Shown here: piece by piece, positions 16,462 through 24,018 of the stretch
How positions within the stretch are numbered: position 1 is the stretch's first letter
Layout of the letters: every line of letters begins with the position of its first letter
From: JASGDB01 sp049841315
Lineage (GTDB): Bacteria > Bacteroidota > Bacteroidia > Flavobacteriales > Weeksellaceae
Assembly: GCA_049841315.1 (NCBI GenBank)
Contig: JASGDB010000054.1
Location: 1-60,639 of the forward strand
DNA length: 60,639 bases
Reading direction: 5' to 3'
Made by a program: the position numbers and the translations under genes
Notes under the pieces: model-generated
The model's database searches: none
Told to the model about the DNA's origin: nothing
What the model saw: only the letters and a program-made list of their open reading frames with translations

Positions 16462-16480
16462 AAATCCCCTTTGGGGATTT
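16462..16480 (-). terminator. Hairpin at the 3' end of miaB
   Basis: AAATCCCC (16462-16469) and GGGGATTT (16473-16480) enclose TTT. The stem overlaps the miaB stop codon, so it would end transcription directly at the end of the gene. Confidence 0.6.
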
Positions 16481-17915
16481 AGGGGCAGGTTTCCCCCAAA
16501 AGCGTTCCCTGCGTATTTCCATTCACAAAAACGGAAACAATGTCGCCGATTTTCTGCCCTTCCAATTTATCAAAAACGCAGACGGCGTTTTGGGAATTTC
16601 TGCCTTTCCATTGGTTTTCGTTCTTTTTGGAAGTGCCTTCTATCAGGATTTCGTGGACTTTTCCAACATAACTTGCCATTCTTTTTCGGGAGAGTTCGCC
16701 TTGAAGTTTGATAACTTCTGCCAAACGTCTTTGTTTGATTTCGGCAGGAACGTCGTCTTCCATTTTTTTGTGAGCCGGCGTTCCCGGTCTTTCGGAATAG
16801 GCGAACATATAGCCGTAATCGTATTCCACTTCTTTCATCAAAGACAAAGTAAGTTCGTGGTCTTCCTCAGTTTCGCCGCAAAATCCGACAATCATATCTT
16901 GGGAAAACGCAATATCGGGAACGATTTTTTTGGCTTCTTTTATTAAATTCAAATATTCCTCTCTCGTGTGTTGTCGGTTCATTTTCTGCAAAATAGAATT
17001 GCTTCCGCTTTGCACGGGAAGATGAACGTATTTGCAGATATTGGGGTGTTTTGCAATCATTCTGAAAACGTCCAAACTCATATCTTGCGGATTGGAAGTA
17101 GAAAAACGGATTCGCATTTCCGGAACGGCAACTGCAACCATATCAAGAAGTTGCGAGAAATTAACGGCGGTTAATTTTTGCATTTCCGATGCTTTTTCAA
17201 AATCCTTTTTTGCACCACCTCCATACCAAAGATAAGAATCCACGTTTTGACCGAGCAAAGTGATTTCTTTATAACCGTTTTCCCAAAGATTTTTACATTC
17301 TTCGATGATGGAATGTGGGTCTCGGCTTCGTTCGCGACCTCTCGTAAACGGAACAACGCAAAATGTGCACATATTATCGCAACCACGCGTAATCGTAACA
17401 AAGGCAGTTACGCCGTTTCCGCCCAAACGAACGGGATTGATGTCGGCGTAAGTTTCTTCTTTTGAGAGGATTACGTTGATGGCATCTCGTCCGTCTTCGG
17501 TTTCTTTGAGAAGATTCGGCAAATCTCTGTAAGCATCTGGACCGACCACCAAATCCACGAGTTGTTCTTCCTCTAAAAATTTGGTTTTCAGCCTTTCCGC
17601 CATACAACCGAGAACGCCGACCGTGAGATTCGGTTTTTCTTTTTTCAGATTTTTGAATTGGGAAAGTCGCATTCTGACGGTTTGCTCCGCTTTTTCACGA
17701 ATGGAACAGGTATTTAATAAAATCAAATCGGCTTCTTCCTGCTTCAAAGTCGTGTTGTAACCCTGCTCGTTGAGAATGGACGCCACGATTTCGGAATCAG
17801 AGAAATTCATCTGACAGCCGTAACTTTCCAAAAACAATTTTTTGGTATTCTGCGGTTTTTCTGCAATAGCGAACGCTTCGCCTTGTTTGGTTTCGTCTAT
17901 ATATTTTTCCTGCAC
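16479..17915 (-). CDS. miaB: tRNA-2-methylthio-N6-dimethylallyladenosine synthase (MiaB)
   Basis: MiaB is a radical-SAM methylthiotransferase that adds a methylthio group to i6A37 of tRNAs. The 478-residue protein has the UPF0004 domain with three cluster cysteines (C34 in SYGCQMNFSDSE, C70 in LLNTCSIREKA, C104 in LGCMAERL), the radical-SAM triad CDNMCTFC (C179, C183, C186), and a C-terminal TRAM domain that binds tRNA (about 410-475). All key residues are present and the length is normal. A leader of about 80 nt with a 12-bp hairpin separates it from its predicted promoter. Confidence 0.97.
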   Translation of the reverse strand: MQEKYIDETKQGEAFAIAEKPQNTKKLFLESYGCQMNFSDSEIVASILNEQGYNTTLKQEEADLILLNTCSIREKAEQTVRMRLSQFKNLKKEKPNLTVGVLGCMAERLKTKFLEEEQLVDLVVGPDAYRDLPNLLKETEDGRDAINVILSKEETYADINPVRLGGNGVTAFVTITRGCDNMCTFCVVPFTRGRERSRDPHSIIEECKNLWENGYKEITLLGQNVDSYLWYGGGAKKDFEKASEMQKLTAVNFSQLLDMVAVAVPEMRIRFSTSNPQDMSLDVFRMIAKHPNICKYVHLPVQSGSNSILQKMNRQHTREEYLNLIKEAKKIVPDIAFSQDMIVGFCGETEEDHELTLSLMKEVEYDYGYMFAYSERPGTPAHKKMEDDVPAEIKQRRLAEVIKLQGELSRKRMASYVGKVHEILIEGTSKKNENQWKGRNSQNAVCVFDKLEGQKIGDIVSVFVNGNTQGTLLGETCP

Positions 17916-17943
17916 TTCGTTTGGTTTAAGGTTTAAAGTTTAA

Positions 17944-17976
17944 GGTTTAAAGTTCTGTAATTCTGAACTTTAAACC
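17944..17976 (-). promoter_or_regulatory. Hairpin in the miaB leader
   Basis: GGTTTAAAGTTC (17944-17955) and GAACTTTAAACC (17965-17976) are exact complements around a 9-nt loop. It is built from TTTAAAGTTT words that are also tandemly repeated at 17930-17952. It lies between the predicted -7 box and the miaB start. Regulation is possible but unproven. Confidence 0.45.
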
Positions 17977-18000
17977 CGAAACATCAAACTGATGAGTGCG

Positions 18001-18008
18001 CAAAGATA
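18001..18008 (-). promoter_or_regulatory. Predicted -7 box of miaB
   Basis: The minus strand reads TATCTTTG, matching TAnnTTTG, 86 nt before the miaB ATG. No strong TTG -33 element was seen. Confidence 0.5.
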
Positions 18009-18071
18009 CGGAAAATTGTGCCAGAATGGCAGGAAATATATTATTCTAACTCCATCGGATTATTGAATTTT

Positions 18072-18647
18072 TCATTTTATAAATAGCTTCGCCTCCTGCA
18101 TCTTAAGGATTTGATAAAGAAGATGTGTCGGCAAACCCATAATCGTGTAAAAATTTCCTTCGATTTTTGAAATTTTCGCCATTCCGAGCCATTCCTGAAT
18201 TCCGTAGCTTCCGGCTTTGTCAAACGGTTTGAAATGCTGAATGTAATATTGGATTTCCTCATCAGTCATATCGGAAAACTCAACAATCGCAACATCCGTT
18301 TCGGTAATGGTTTCCACAGGCGTACGAACGGTAATTGCGGTAAAAACCTGATGTTTTTTTCCCGAAAGATTCCGAATCATGCGGAAAGCATCCTGTTCGT
18401 CTTTCGGTTTTCCGAGAATCTGATTATCAAGTACAACAACAGTATCCGCAGTTATCAGCACCTGATTTTCCTTTAATGTCCCGAACGAATCGGATTTCAA
18501 ACGGGAAAGATAAGCGGCAACATCGCACGGCGGGAGTTCATCGGGAAAAGTTTCGTCACAGTCGATAGCAACCGCACGAAAGTCATAGCCTAAATTCCGC
18601 AGAAGTTCTTTCCGGCGCGGGGAATTGGAAGCAAGGAGGATTTCCAT
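18072..18647 (-). CDS. Maf-family nucleotide pyrophosphatase
   Basis: Maf proteins hydrolyse non-canonical or modified nucleoside triphosphates such as dTTP, UTP and their analogues. The 191-residue protein opens with the diagnostic SNSPRRKELLRNLG (about 6-19), then has CDETFP, ITADTVVVLDNQILGKP (about 72-88) and the substrate-loop stretch DKAGSYGIQEW. This is the YhdE-like form by the AGSYGIQ sequence. ATG 18647 is chosen, since the family begins with MEILLASNSPRR; the frame continues upstream into kdsC. The start is one base past the kdsC stop, so the two are translationally coupled. Confidence 0.94.
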   Translation of the reverse strand: MEILLASNSPRRKELLRNLGYDFRAVAIDCDETFPDELPPCDVAAYLSRLKSDSFGTLKENQVLITADTVVVLDNQILGKPKDEQDAFRMIRNLSGKKHQVFTAITVRTPVETITETDVAIVEFSDMTDEEIQYYIQHFKPFDKAGSYGIQEWLGMAKISKIEGNFYTIMGLPTHLLYQILKMQEAKLFIK

Positions 18648-18648
18648 T

Positions 18649-19167
18649 TTAAATACTCTGCGTATTATCTTCAATCCATTTTCCCTGAACTTTCATCACC
18701 TGTTCAATCACATCACGAACAGCTCCTTTTCCGCCCTGAACCGGCGAAATGTAATCCGAAATGTCTTTTACTTCGGGAACGGCATTTTCCGGACAGGCAG
18801 CAATTCCTGAATGTTTAAGAATGCAAATATCCGGAATGTCATCACCCATTGTGAGAATTTCTTCGTTTTGAAGTCCGTATTTTGCTTTAAAATCTTCAAA
18901 ATCCTTTAATTTATCCGAAGATTTAGCATAATAATCCGTAATTCCGAGATAATGGATTCGGTGTTTCACCATTTCGTCGTTTCCACCTGTTATTACGCCG
19001 ATTTTATAGCCGTTTTTCAATGCTTTTACAACAGCGTATCCGTCTAAAACATTCATCACTCTGCACATATTTCCGCCCGGAAGAAGATAGACGCTTCCGT
19101 CGGTAAAAACACCGTCAACATCGAAAACAAAGGCTTTTATATTTTTTAATTTGGTTTTATAGCTCAT
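18649..19167 (-). CDS. kdsC: KdsC-type HAD phosphatase (KDO 8-phosphate phosphatase)
   Basis: KdsC removes phosphate from 3-deoxy-manno-octulosonate 8-phosphate on the way to the lipopolysaccharide core sugar KDO. The 172-residue, cap-less HAD protein has motif I FDVDGVFTDG (nucleophile D16, D18), motif II as VITGG, motif III K around RIHYLG/SSDKL, and motif IV MGDDIPDI (about 117-124). Length fits the C0 tetrameric KdsC type. It overlaps the DUF2520 gene by 11 bp and abuts maf. Other kds genes are absent from the window, so the specific substrate is inferred from family. Confidence 0.9.
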   Translation of the reverse strand: MSYKTKLKNIKAFVFDVDGVFTDGSVYLLPGGNMCRVMNVLDGYAVVKALKNGYKIGVITGGNDEMVKHRIHYLGITDYYAKSSDKLKDFEDFKAKYGLQNEEILTMGDDIPDICILKHSGIAACPENAVPEVKDISDYISPVQGGKGAVRDVIEQVMKVQGKWIEDNTQSI

Positions 19168-19909
19168 ACATTTTTTTTATGGATTCGTTCATGGTTTGGT
19201 AAATTTTCAGTTGTTCTTCATCGGTAATTAGCGATTCGTGCAGAGAAAGCACTTTCAAATCGTTTCGGACGGCCGGACCTGTCTGCGCATTTTTTGGTTC
19301 GATTTCATGGATTTTTTTTGTCGTCTCATCAATCAGCGGAAGAAAATATTCAAAAGGAATATCCTGAGAATCCGAAATTTCTTTGGCTCTCGAAAAAAGA
19401 TGATTCACGAAATTACAGGCAAAAACCGCCGTAAGGTGTATGTATTTCCGCTTTTCATCATCGGCAGAAAGCACTTTATCGGAAATTTTTCTGGCTAAAT
19501 TTTTTAAAATTTCCTTATCGGAATCGTTTTCGGCATCAATGAAAAAAGGAATTTCGGAATAATCCAAATTTTTGACTTTGGAAAAAGTCTGCAAAGGATA
19601 AAAAACCGCTTTTCTGTAATCGCCTTTCAAGGCATTGCGGGAAACAGAGCCGGAAGTGTGGGCAACGAGAGCTTCTTTTTTCTTTATTTGGGAAGAAACC
19701 CCTTCAATCGCTTTATCGCTTACGGAAATAATATAAAAGTCGGCATCGTCCAAATGTTCCGAAGAATAAGGAATATGGAGTTTTTCGGATATTTTTTTCA
19801 GTTCGGTCTCATTTCTTCCGAAAATCTGCTGTACAGGAATCCGGCTGGAAACAAAAGCTTTCGCAAGATGATACGCAACATTTCCGGAACCGATAATCAC
19901 AATTTTCAT
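19157..19909 (-). CDS. Rossmann-fold protein with DUF2520 domain
   Basis: The protein begins with an NAD(P)-binding motif VIIGSGNVAYHLA (about 4-16) and continues as a ProC-like Rossmann domain to about residue 120 (AHTSGSVSRNAL, VFYPLQTFSK). The C-terminal half is the helical DUF2520 domain with HLTAVFACNFVNHLF (about 157-171) and GPAVRNDLKVL (about 212-222). The fold resembles 6-phosphogluconate or pyrroline-5-carboxylate reductases, but the substrate is unknown. It is first in an operon with kdsC and maf. A -7 box ends 5 nt before its ATG, so the mRNA may be nearly leaderless. Confidence 0.9.
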   Translation of the reverse strand: MKIVIIGSGNVAYHLAKAFVSSRIPVQQIFGRNETELKKISEKLHIPYSSEHLDDADFYIISVSDKAIEGVSSQIKKKEALVAHTSGSVSRNALKGDYRKAVFYPLQTFSKVKNLDYSEIPFFIDAENDSDKEILKNLARKISDKVLSADDEKRKYIHLTAVFACNFVNHLFSRAKEISDSQDIPFEYFLPLIDETTKKIHEIEPKNAQTGPAVRNDLKVLSLHESLITDEEQLKIYQTMNESIKKMYEL

Positions 19910-19913
19910 ACAA

Positions 19914-19921
19914 CAAAAATA
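19914..19921 (-). promoter_or_regulatory. Predicted -7 box of the DUF2520-kdsC-maf operon
   Basis: The minus strand reads TATTTTTG, matching TAnnTTTG, and ends 5 nt before the ATG at 19909. Transcription would begin at or very near the start codon. Confidence 0.5.
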
Positions 19922-20004
19922 GAAAATATTAACTTTGGAATAAAAAGTGAATTCATCTTTTAACTTTTAATTATATTTACCATCCAACAAACGACAGCAT
20001 CTCC

Positions 20005-20556
20005 ATGAAGAGCAAGGATTCTGAAATTATTGAACTGATGCAGTCCGGACAGAACCGTGAAAAGGGAGTCCGGATGCTCATGGATGCCTATCAGAGCAGG
20101 TTGTACTGGCATATCAGAAGGCTGATTGTTGACCATGATTTGGCTCAGGATGTGCTGCAGGATACGTTTATTAAAGTGTATCAGAATTTTCATCAGTTCA
20201 AGCAGGACAGCCAGCTGTATACGTGGCTTTACCGGATTGCGACCAATGAAGCACTCCAGCAGCTGAACAAAATGAAAAAGATGCAGAAAACCGATGAAGA
20301 TGCAGAATACTACATGCAGAATTTAGTTGCCGACAACACGGAAAGCAATGCAGATGAAATCCAGATTCTGCTACAGAAAGCGATACAAAGCCTGCCGGAA
20401 AAGCAGAGACTGGTATTCACGATGAGGTATTATGACGAAATTCCCTACGAAGAACTGAGCAAAATGCTCGATATGTCCGTAGGAACACTGAAAACCAACT
20501 ATCACTATGCAAAGCAGAAGGTAGAGGAGTACATTAAAGAAAATTATGAACAATAA
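20005..20556 (+). CDS. ECF-type RNA polymerase sigma factor
   Basis: A 183-residue sigma-70 family protein with only regions 2 and 4. Region 2 includes DLAQDVLQDTFIKVYQN (about 49-65) and YTWLYRIATNEAL (about 73-85). Region 4 includes SLPEKQRLVFTMRYYDEIPY (about 130-149) and MSVGTLKTNYHYAKQKVEEY. There is no C-terminal sensor extension. It is followed by a single-pass membrane protein and an exported CpxP-like protein on the same strand, the usual plan of an ECF sigma/anti-sigma envelope-stress unit. A weak box TATATTTA is at 19972-19979. Targets cannot be read from the sequence. Confidence 0.93.
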   Translation: MKSKDSEIIELMQSGQNREKGVRMLMDAYQSRLYWHIRRLIVDHDLAQDVLQDTFIKVYQNFHQFKQDSQLYTWLYRIATNEALQQLNKMKKMQKTDEDAEYYMQNLVADNTESNADEIQILLQKAIQSLPEKQRLVFTMRYYDEIPYEELSKMLDMSVGTLKTNYHYAKQKVEEYIKENYEQ

Positions 20557-20570
20557 AATTTTTTCAGAAC

Positions 20571-21119
20571 ATGAAAAATTTTGATATTGAAAAATTAGAA
20601 AGAAAAAACGTTTACCAAACGCCACCCGATTTCTTTGCGGAAGTTCAGGAAAAGGTGTTGCAGGAAACGGTTTACAAAATTCCGGTCGCTGAGAAAAAGA
20701 CAAAAATTTTCAGCATTAATAAAGTGTATGTGGCAGCAGCCTGTGTAATTTTATTTTTGGGAATTGTCGGAATCATGAGATTGAATGATGAGAGAATTCA
20801 GCCGGTGGAGAAGAACCTCATTGCCAATCAGACCGATTCTGCTTCCGAAAAAGAAGTAATCAATGAAAAAACCGATTATCAGGTTATCGTAGAAGATATA
20901 AAAAATGCAGAAGGAGAACAGCAAAATGTTGCTCCGGCTAAGGCGTTAGCGGTAACAAAGCAAAAATCCGCATCGAGGCTCGCTGTTCAAAGTCTCAAAT
21001 CGGTATCAGAACCTTCAAAAATAGAAAAATACGACCAGATTATGGTAGAACTTTCCAGTGCCGATTATGCTGATTTGAACCGTTCGGAACAGGATGTGTA
21101 TCTGGATTTATACAATTAA
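20571..21119 (+). CDS. Putative membrane anti-sigma factor
   Basis: The 182-residue protein has a cytoplasmic N-terminus of about 50 residues (ENVYQTPPDFF-like start: LERKNVYQTPPDFFAEV), a single membrane segment at about 54-71 (VAAACVILFLGIVGIM) and a periplasmic part rich in alanine, lysine and glutamate. It begins 14 nt after the sigma gene. The topology and position are those of an anti-sigma factor, and the VYQTPPDFF start is one I associate with such proteins in flavobacteria. There is no HCC zinc motif, so it would not be a ZAS-type anti-sigma. Function is inferred mainly from context. Confidence 0.6.
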   Translation: MKNFDIEKLERKNVYQTPPDFFAEVQEKVLQETVYKIPVAEKKTKIFSINKVYVAAACVILFLGIVGIMRLNDERIQPVEKNLIANQTDSASEKEVINEKTDYQVIVEDIKNAEGEQQNVAPAKALAVTKQKSASRLAVQSLKSVSEPSKIEKYDQIMVELSSADYADLNRSEQDVYLDLYN

Positions 21120-21143
21120 TACAAACACCAAATGCTGAAAAAC

Positions 21144-21644
21144 ATGAAAAAGATAACCGTTTTATTTCTGATATTTTCTTTCGGAATCATGTTCTCCCAA
21201 AGCCTGATACACGGGTTGACACAGATGCCGCCGGAAAAAAGAAAGGAAACCATCAACAATATGTCTCCGGACGAAAGAGCCAAATTGCTGAAAGAACTGA
21301 AATGCAATATGATGGCGGAAGAACTTGATATTCCGCAGAAAGAGCAGGAAGAATTCAAAGCCCTGTATGCCGAATATCTCGAAAAGCAGAAACAAATTAA
21401 AACTCAGTTCCAGCCGTCGGAAAATTATGAACAGATGACCGACGAAGAAGCAAAACAGCAACTAAACCAGAGTTTTGAAGTAGGACAGCAGCTTTTGAAT
21501 AACAGAAAAGAATATTCCGCAAAATTCATGAATGTTATAAAGCCGCAGAAAGTCCTCCATCTCTACCAGTCTGAAGGAACGATGAGGAACAAAATGCAGG
21601 AATACAAACAGGAAAAACCTGCTCCGGCAAGAAAAAGAAGATAA
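21144..21644 (+). CDS. Exported CpxP/Spy-like helical protein
   Basis: An export signal (MKKITVLFLIFSFGIMFSQS) is followed by an all-helical, charged domain: PPEKRKETINNMSPDERAKL, then ELDIPQKEQEEFKALYAEYL and QQLLNNRKEYSAKFMNVI, then KPQKVLHLYQSE. The pattern of repeated proline-turn-helix units with KxxxL near the end resembles periplasmic CpxP/Spy-type proteins, which act as chaperones or stress-signal modulators. ATG 21144 gives a clean signal peptide; ATG 21132 would add four residues. As the third gene of the sigma operon it could sense envelope damage or be its effector. Three hairpins follow. Confidence 0.65.
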   Translation: MKKITVLFLIFSFGIMFSQSLIHGLTQMPPEKRKETINNMSPDERAKLLKELKCNMMAEELDIPQKEQEEFKALYAEYLEKQKQIKTQFQPSENYEQMTDEEAKQQLNQSFEVGQQLLNNRKEYSAKFMNVIKPQKVLHLYQSEGTMRNKMQEYKQEKPAPARKRR

Positions 21645-21663
21645 ATATTGTTATATTCCGCCA

Positions 21664-21696
21664 AAACCTCATAGGTTTTAAAAACCTATGAGGTTT
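21664..21696. terminator. Hairpin 1 after the sigma operon
   Basis: AAACCTCATAGGTTTT (21664-21679) and its exact complement (21681-21696) flank one base. It is almost the same hairpin as 5992-6024. Confidence 0.6.
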
Positions 21697-21716
21697 AAAA
21701 TTTTTGTTTTATGATA

Positions 21717-21757
21717 AAACGACCTTTACAAAATTTTGCAAAGGTCGTTTGATTTTT
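21717..21757 (+). terminator. Hairpin 2 with T-run after the sigma operon
   Basis: AAACGACCTTTACAAAA (21717-21733) pairs with 21734-21750 at 16 of 17 positions and is followed by GATTTTTTC. This is the most typical intrinsic terminator of the three. Confidence 0.7.
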
Positions 21758-21770
21758 TCTAAAAAAATAA

Positions 21771-21801
21771 AATCTAACGGGTTTTCAAAACCCGTTAGGT
21801 T
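21771..21801. terminator. Hairpin 3 before lepA
   Basis: AATCTAACGGGTTTT (21771-21785) pairs with 21787-21801 at 14 of 15 positions. Its outer sequence matches the same family of palindromes (compare 40090-40122). Confidence 0.5.
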
Positions 21802-21872
21802 TAGCGGTATTAAAAAGCCAAATAATCTGCACTATCTGCAAAATTTGCGAGAGAAAATTCATTGAAAAAAGC

Positions 21873-21880
21873 TAAATTTG
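21873..21880 (+). promoter_or_regulatory. Predicted -7 box of lepA
   Basis: TAAATTTG matches TAnnTTTG and ends 19 nt before the lepA ATG. A TTG at 21845-21847 is 25 nt upstream, a long but possible spacing. Confidence 0.5.
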
Positions 21881-21899
21881 CACACTATCAGAGAATTAC

Positions 21900-23696
21900 A
21901 TGAAGAACATCAGAAATTTTTGCATTATCGCCCACATCGACCACGGTAAATCTACTTTGGCAGACAGGCTTTTAGAATATACCAACACCGTTACGCAAAG
22001 GGAATTACAGGCACAAACCTTAGACGATATGGATTTGGAAAAAGAGCGGGGAATTACCATAAAATCCCACGCTATCCAAATGGATTACGAATATAAAGGC
22101 GAAAAATATATCTTAAACCTTATCGACACACCGGGACACGTGGATTTTTCCTACGAAGTTTCCCGTTCCATTGCCGCTTGTGAAGGTGCGCTTTTGATTG
22201 TTGATGCCGCGCAAAGTATTCAGGCTCAGACAATTTCAAACCTTTATCTTGCTCTTGAAAACGATTTGGAAATCATTCCGATTCTGAATAAAATCGATTT
22301 GCCGTCTGCCAATCCCGAAGAGGTAACCGATGAAATTATGAACCTGATTGGCTGTAAATATGAAGATGTTTTAAGGGTTTCGGGGAAAACGGGAGAAGGC
22401 GTTCACGAACTTTTGGAACAGATTGTGGAAAGAATTCCTGCTCCGGTTGGAGATGACGATGCACCGCTTCAGGCGTTGATTTTCGATTCGGTTTATAATC
22501 CGTTCAGAGGAATTGAGGCGTATTTCAAAGTGGTAAACGGAAGCATCAAAAAAGGTCAGAAAGTAAAATTTATGGCGACGGATAAAGTCTATGATGCCGA
22601 TGAAGTGGGAACTTTAAAACTGAAACAAGCCCCAAAACAGGAAATAAAATGCGGAGATGTTGGTTATATTATTTCCGGAATTAAAGACGCGAGAGAAGTA
22701 AAAGTAGGAGATACGATTACCTCAGCGGAAAATCCTGCGAATGCCCCGATTGAAGGTTTCGAGGAAGTAAAACCGATGGTTTTTGCCGGAATTTATCCGA
22801 TAGAATCCGAAGATTTTGAAGAATTGAGAACCTCTTTGGAAAAACTAAGGCTGAATGACGCATCTTTGGTTTTCGAGGCGGAAAGTTCTGCGGCGTTGGG
22901 ATTCGGTTTCCGGTGCGGATTTTTGGGAATGCTCCACATGGAAATCGTTCAGGAGCGTTTGGACAGAGAATTTGGTATGAATGTGATTACCACCGTTCCG
23001 AACGTTTCGTATCACGGCTATTCCAAAAGAGAACCGGACGTTCCGATTCTGATAAACAACCCGTCCGAAATGATGGACCCGACGACAATGGACAGAGTAG
23101 AAGAACCTTATATTAAGGCTTCCATCATAACCAAATCCGATTTTGTAGGTGCGGTAATGACACTCTGCATCGAGAAAAGAGGGGAAATCGTAAACCAAAG
23201 TTATCTGACTTCGGACAGAGTGGAATTGATTTTCAATATGCCTTTATCCGAAGTGGTTTTTGATTTTTATGACCGTTTGAAATCCATTTCAAAAGGATAT
23301 GCGTCGTTTGATTACCACCCGATTGGTTTCCGTCCGTCGAAACTGGTGAAAATGGATATTCTCATCAATGGAGATATGGTAGATGCACTTTCTTCTTTGA
23401 TTCACGACAGCAATGCGTATTATATCGGAAAAAAAATGTGCGAAAAACTTCGCGAACTGATTCCTCGACAGCAGTTTGATATTGCGGTTCAGGCGGCATT
23501 GGGAACGAAAGTGATTGCAAGGGAAACCATTAAAGCATTAAGAAAAGACGTTACCGCAAAATGTTACGGCGGCGATATTTCCCGTAAACGAAAACTCCTC
23601 GAAAAGCAAAAAGAAGGAAAGAAAAAAATGAAGCAGATTGGTAGGGTAGAAGTCCCGCAGAGTGCGTTTATGGCGGTTTTGAAGTTGAATGATTAA
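21900..23696 (+). CDS. lepA: Elongation factor 4 (LepA)
   Basis: LepA is a ribosome-bound GTPase that affects initiation and elongation, notably under stress. The 598-residue protein has G1 AHIDHGKST (about 9-17), G2 ERGITIKS, G3 DTPGHVDF, G4 NKID, an EF-Tu-like domain 2, EF-G-like domains III and V, and the unique C-terminal domain with the lysine-rich end (RKRKLLEKQKEGKKKMKQIG). EF-G domain IV is absent, as expected for LepA. It stands alone after the terminator cluster. Confidence 0.97.
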   Translation: MKNIRNFCIIAHIDHGKSTLADRLLEYTNTVTQRELQAQTLDDMDLEKERGITIKSHAIQMDYEYKGEKYILNLIDTPGHVDFSYEVSRSIAACEGALLIVDAAQSIQAQTISNLYLALENDLEIIPILNKIDLPSANPEEVTDEIMNLIGCKYEDVLRVSGKTGEGVHELLEQIVERIPAPVGDDDAPLQALIFDSVYNPFRGIEAYFKVVNGSIKKGQKVKFMATDKVYDADEVGTLKLKQAPKQEIKCGDVGYIISGIKDAREVKVGDTITSAENPANAPIEGFEEVKPMVFAGIYPIESEDFEELRTSLEKLRLNDASLVFEAESSAALGFGFRCGFLGMLHMEIVQERLDREFGMNVITTVPNVSYHGYSKREPDVPILINNPSEMMDPTTMDRVEEPYIKASIITKSDFVGAVMTLCIEKRGEIVNQSYLTSDRVELIFNMPLSEVVFDFYDRLKSISKGYASFDYHPIGFRPSKLVKMDILINGDMVDALSSLIHDSNAYYIGKKMCEKLRELIPRQQFDIAVQAALGTKVIARETIKALRKDVTAKCYGGDISRKRKLLEKQKEGKKKMKQIGRVEVPQSAFMAVLKLND

Positions 23697-23745
23697 AGGC
23701 CTTTGGAAGTCGGCCGCATTGTTTTAAACCCGATTAAATCTACAC

Positions 23746-23991
23746 TTACGGCTTTATTACACAATATCGCAACGCCACAATATTCTGATTTCTGAAAGTT
23801 CCGGTGATGCTGTCTCTCTTTACTGCGGACACATCTATTTTTTGCCTTTCATTATTTACGCTGTGGACAACATATCTTTCTCCTGCCCGTATTTGTGAAA
23901 AATCACCTTTGTTTTCGCTGATGTCATATTTAAGACTGTTACACGAAAATAAAGTAAGCAGCGCCAGACATCCTGAAATTATTTTGTTCAT
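23746..23991 (-). CDS. Small lipoprotein (81 aa)
   Basis: A short signal ends in the lipobox LFSC (cysteine at about residue 17). The mature part of about 64 residues contains DISENKGDFSQIRAGERYVV and a strand-rich tail with DSITGTFRNQNIVAL. Similar small lipoproteins are common in flavobacteria and are sometimes labelled spanin-like, but there is no phage context here and I give no function. It is convergent with lepA and lies 27 nt after the GH3-family gene's 3' end on the same strand side. Confidence 0.65.
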   Translation of the reverse strand: MNKIISGCLALLTLFSCNSLKYDISENKGDFSQIRAGERYVVHSVNNERQKIDVSAVKRDSITGTFRNQNIVALRYCVIKP

Positions 23992-24018
23992 GGAGTTGTA
24001 AGGTTTTTATAAAGTTAA

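Noticed and set aside
17930..17955. Tandem TTTAAAGTTT words taken as a possible CRISPR-like or satellite array
   Set aside because: Too short and irregular, without spacers; explained as the miaB leader hairpin.
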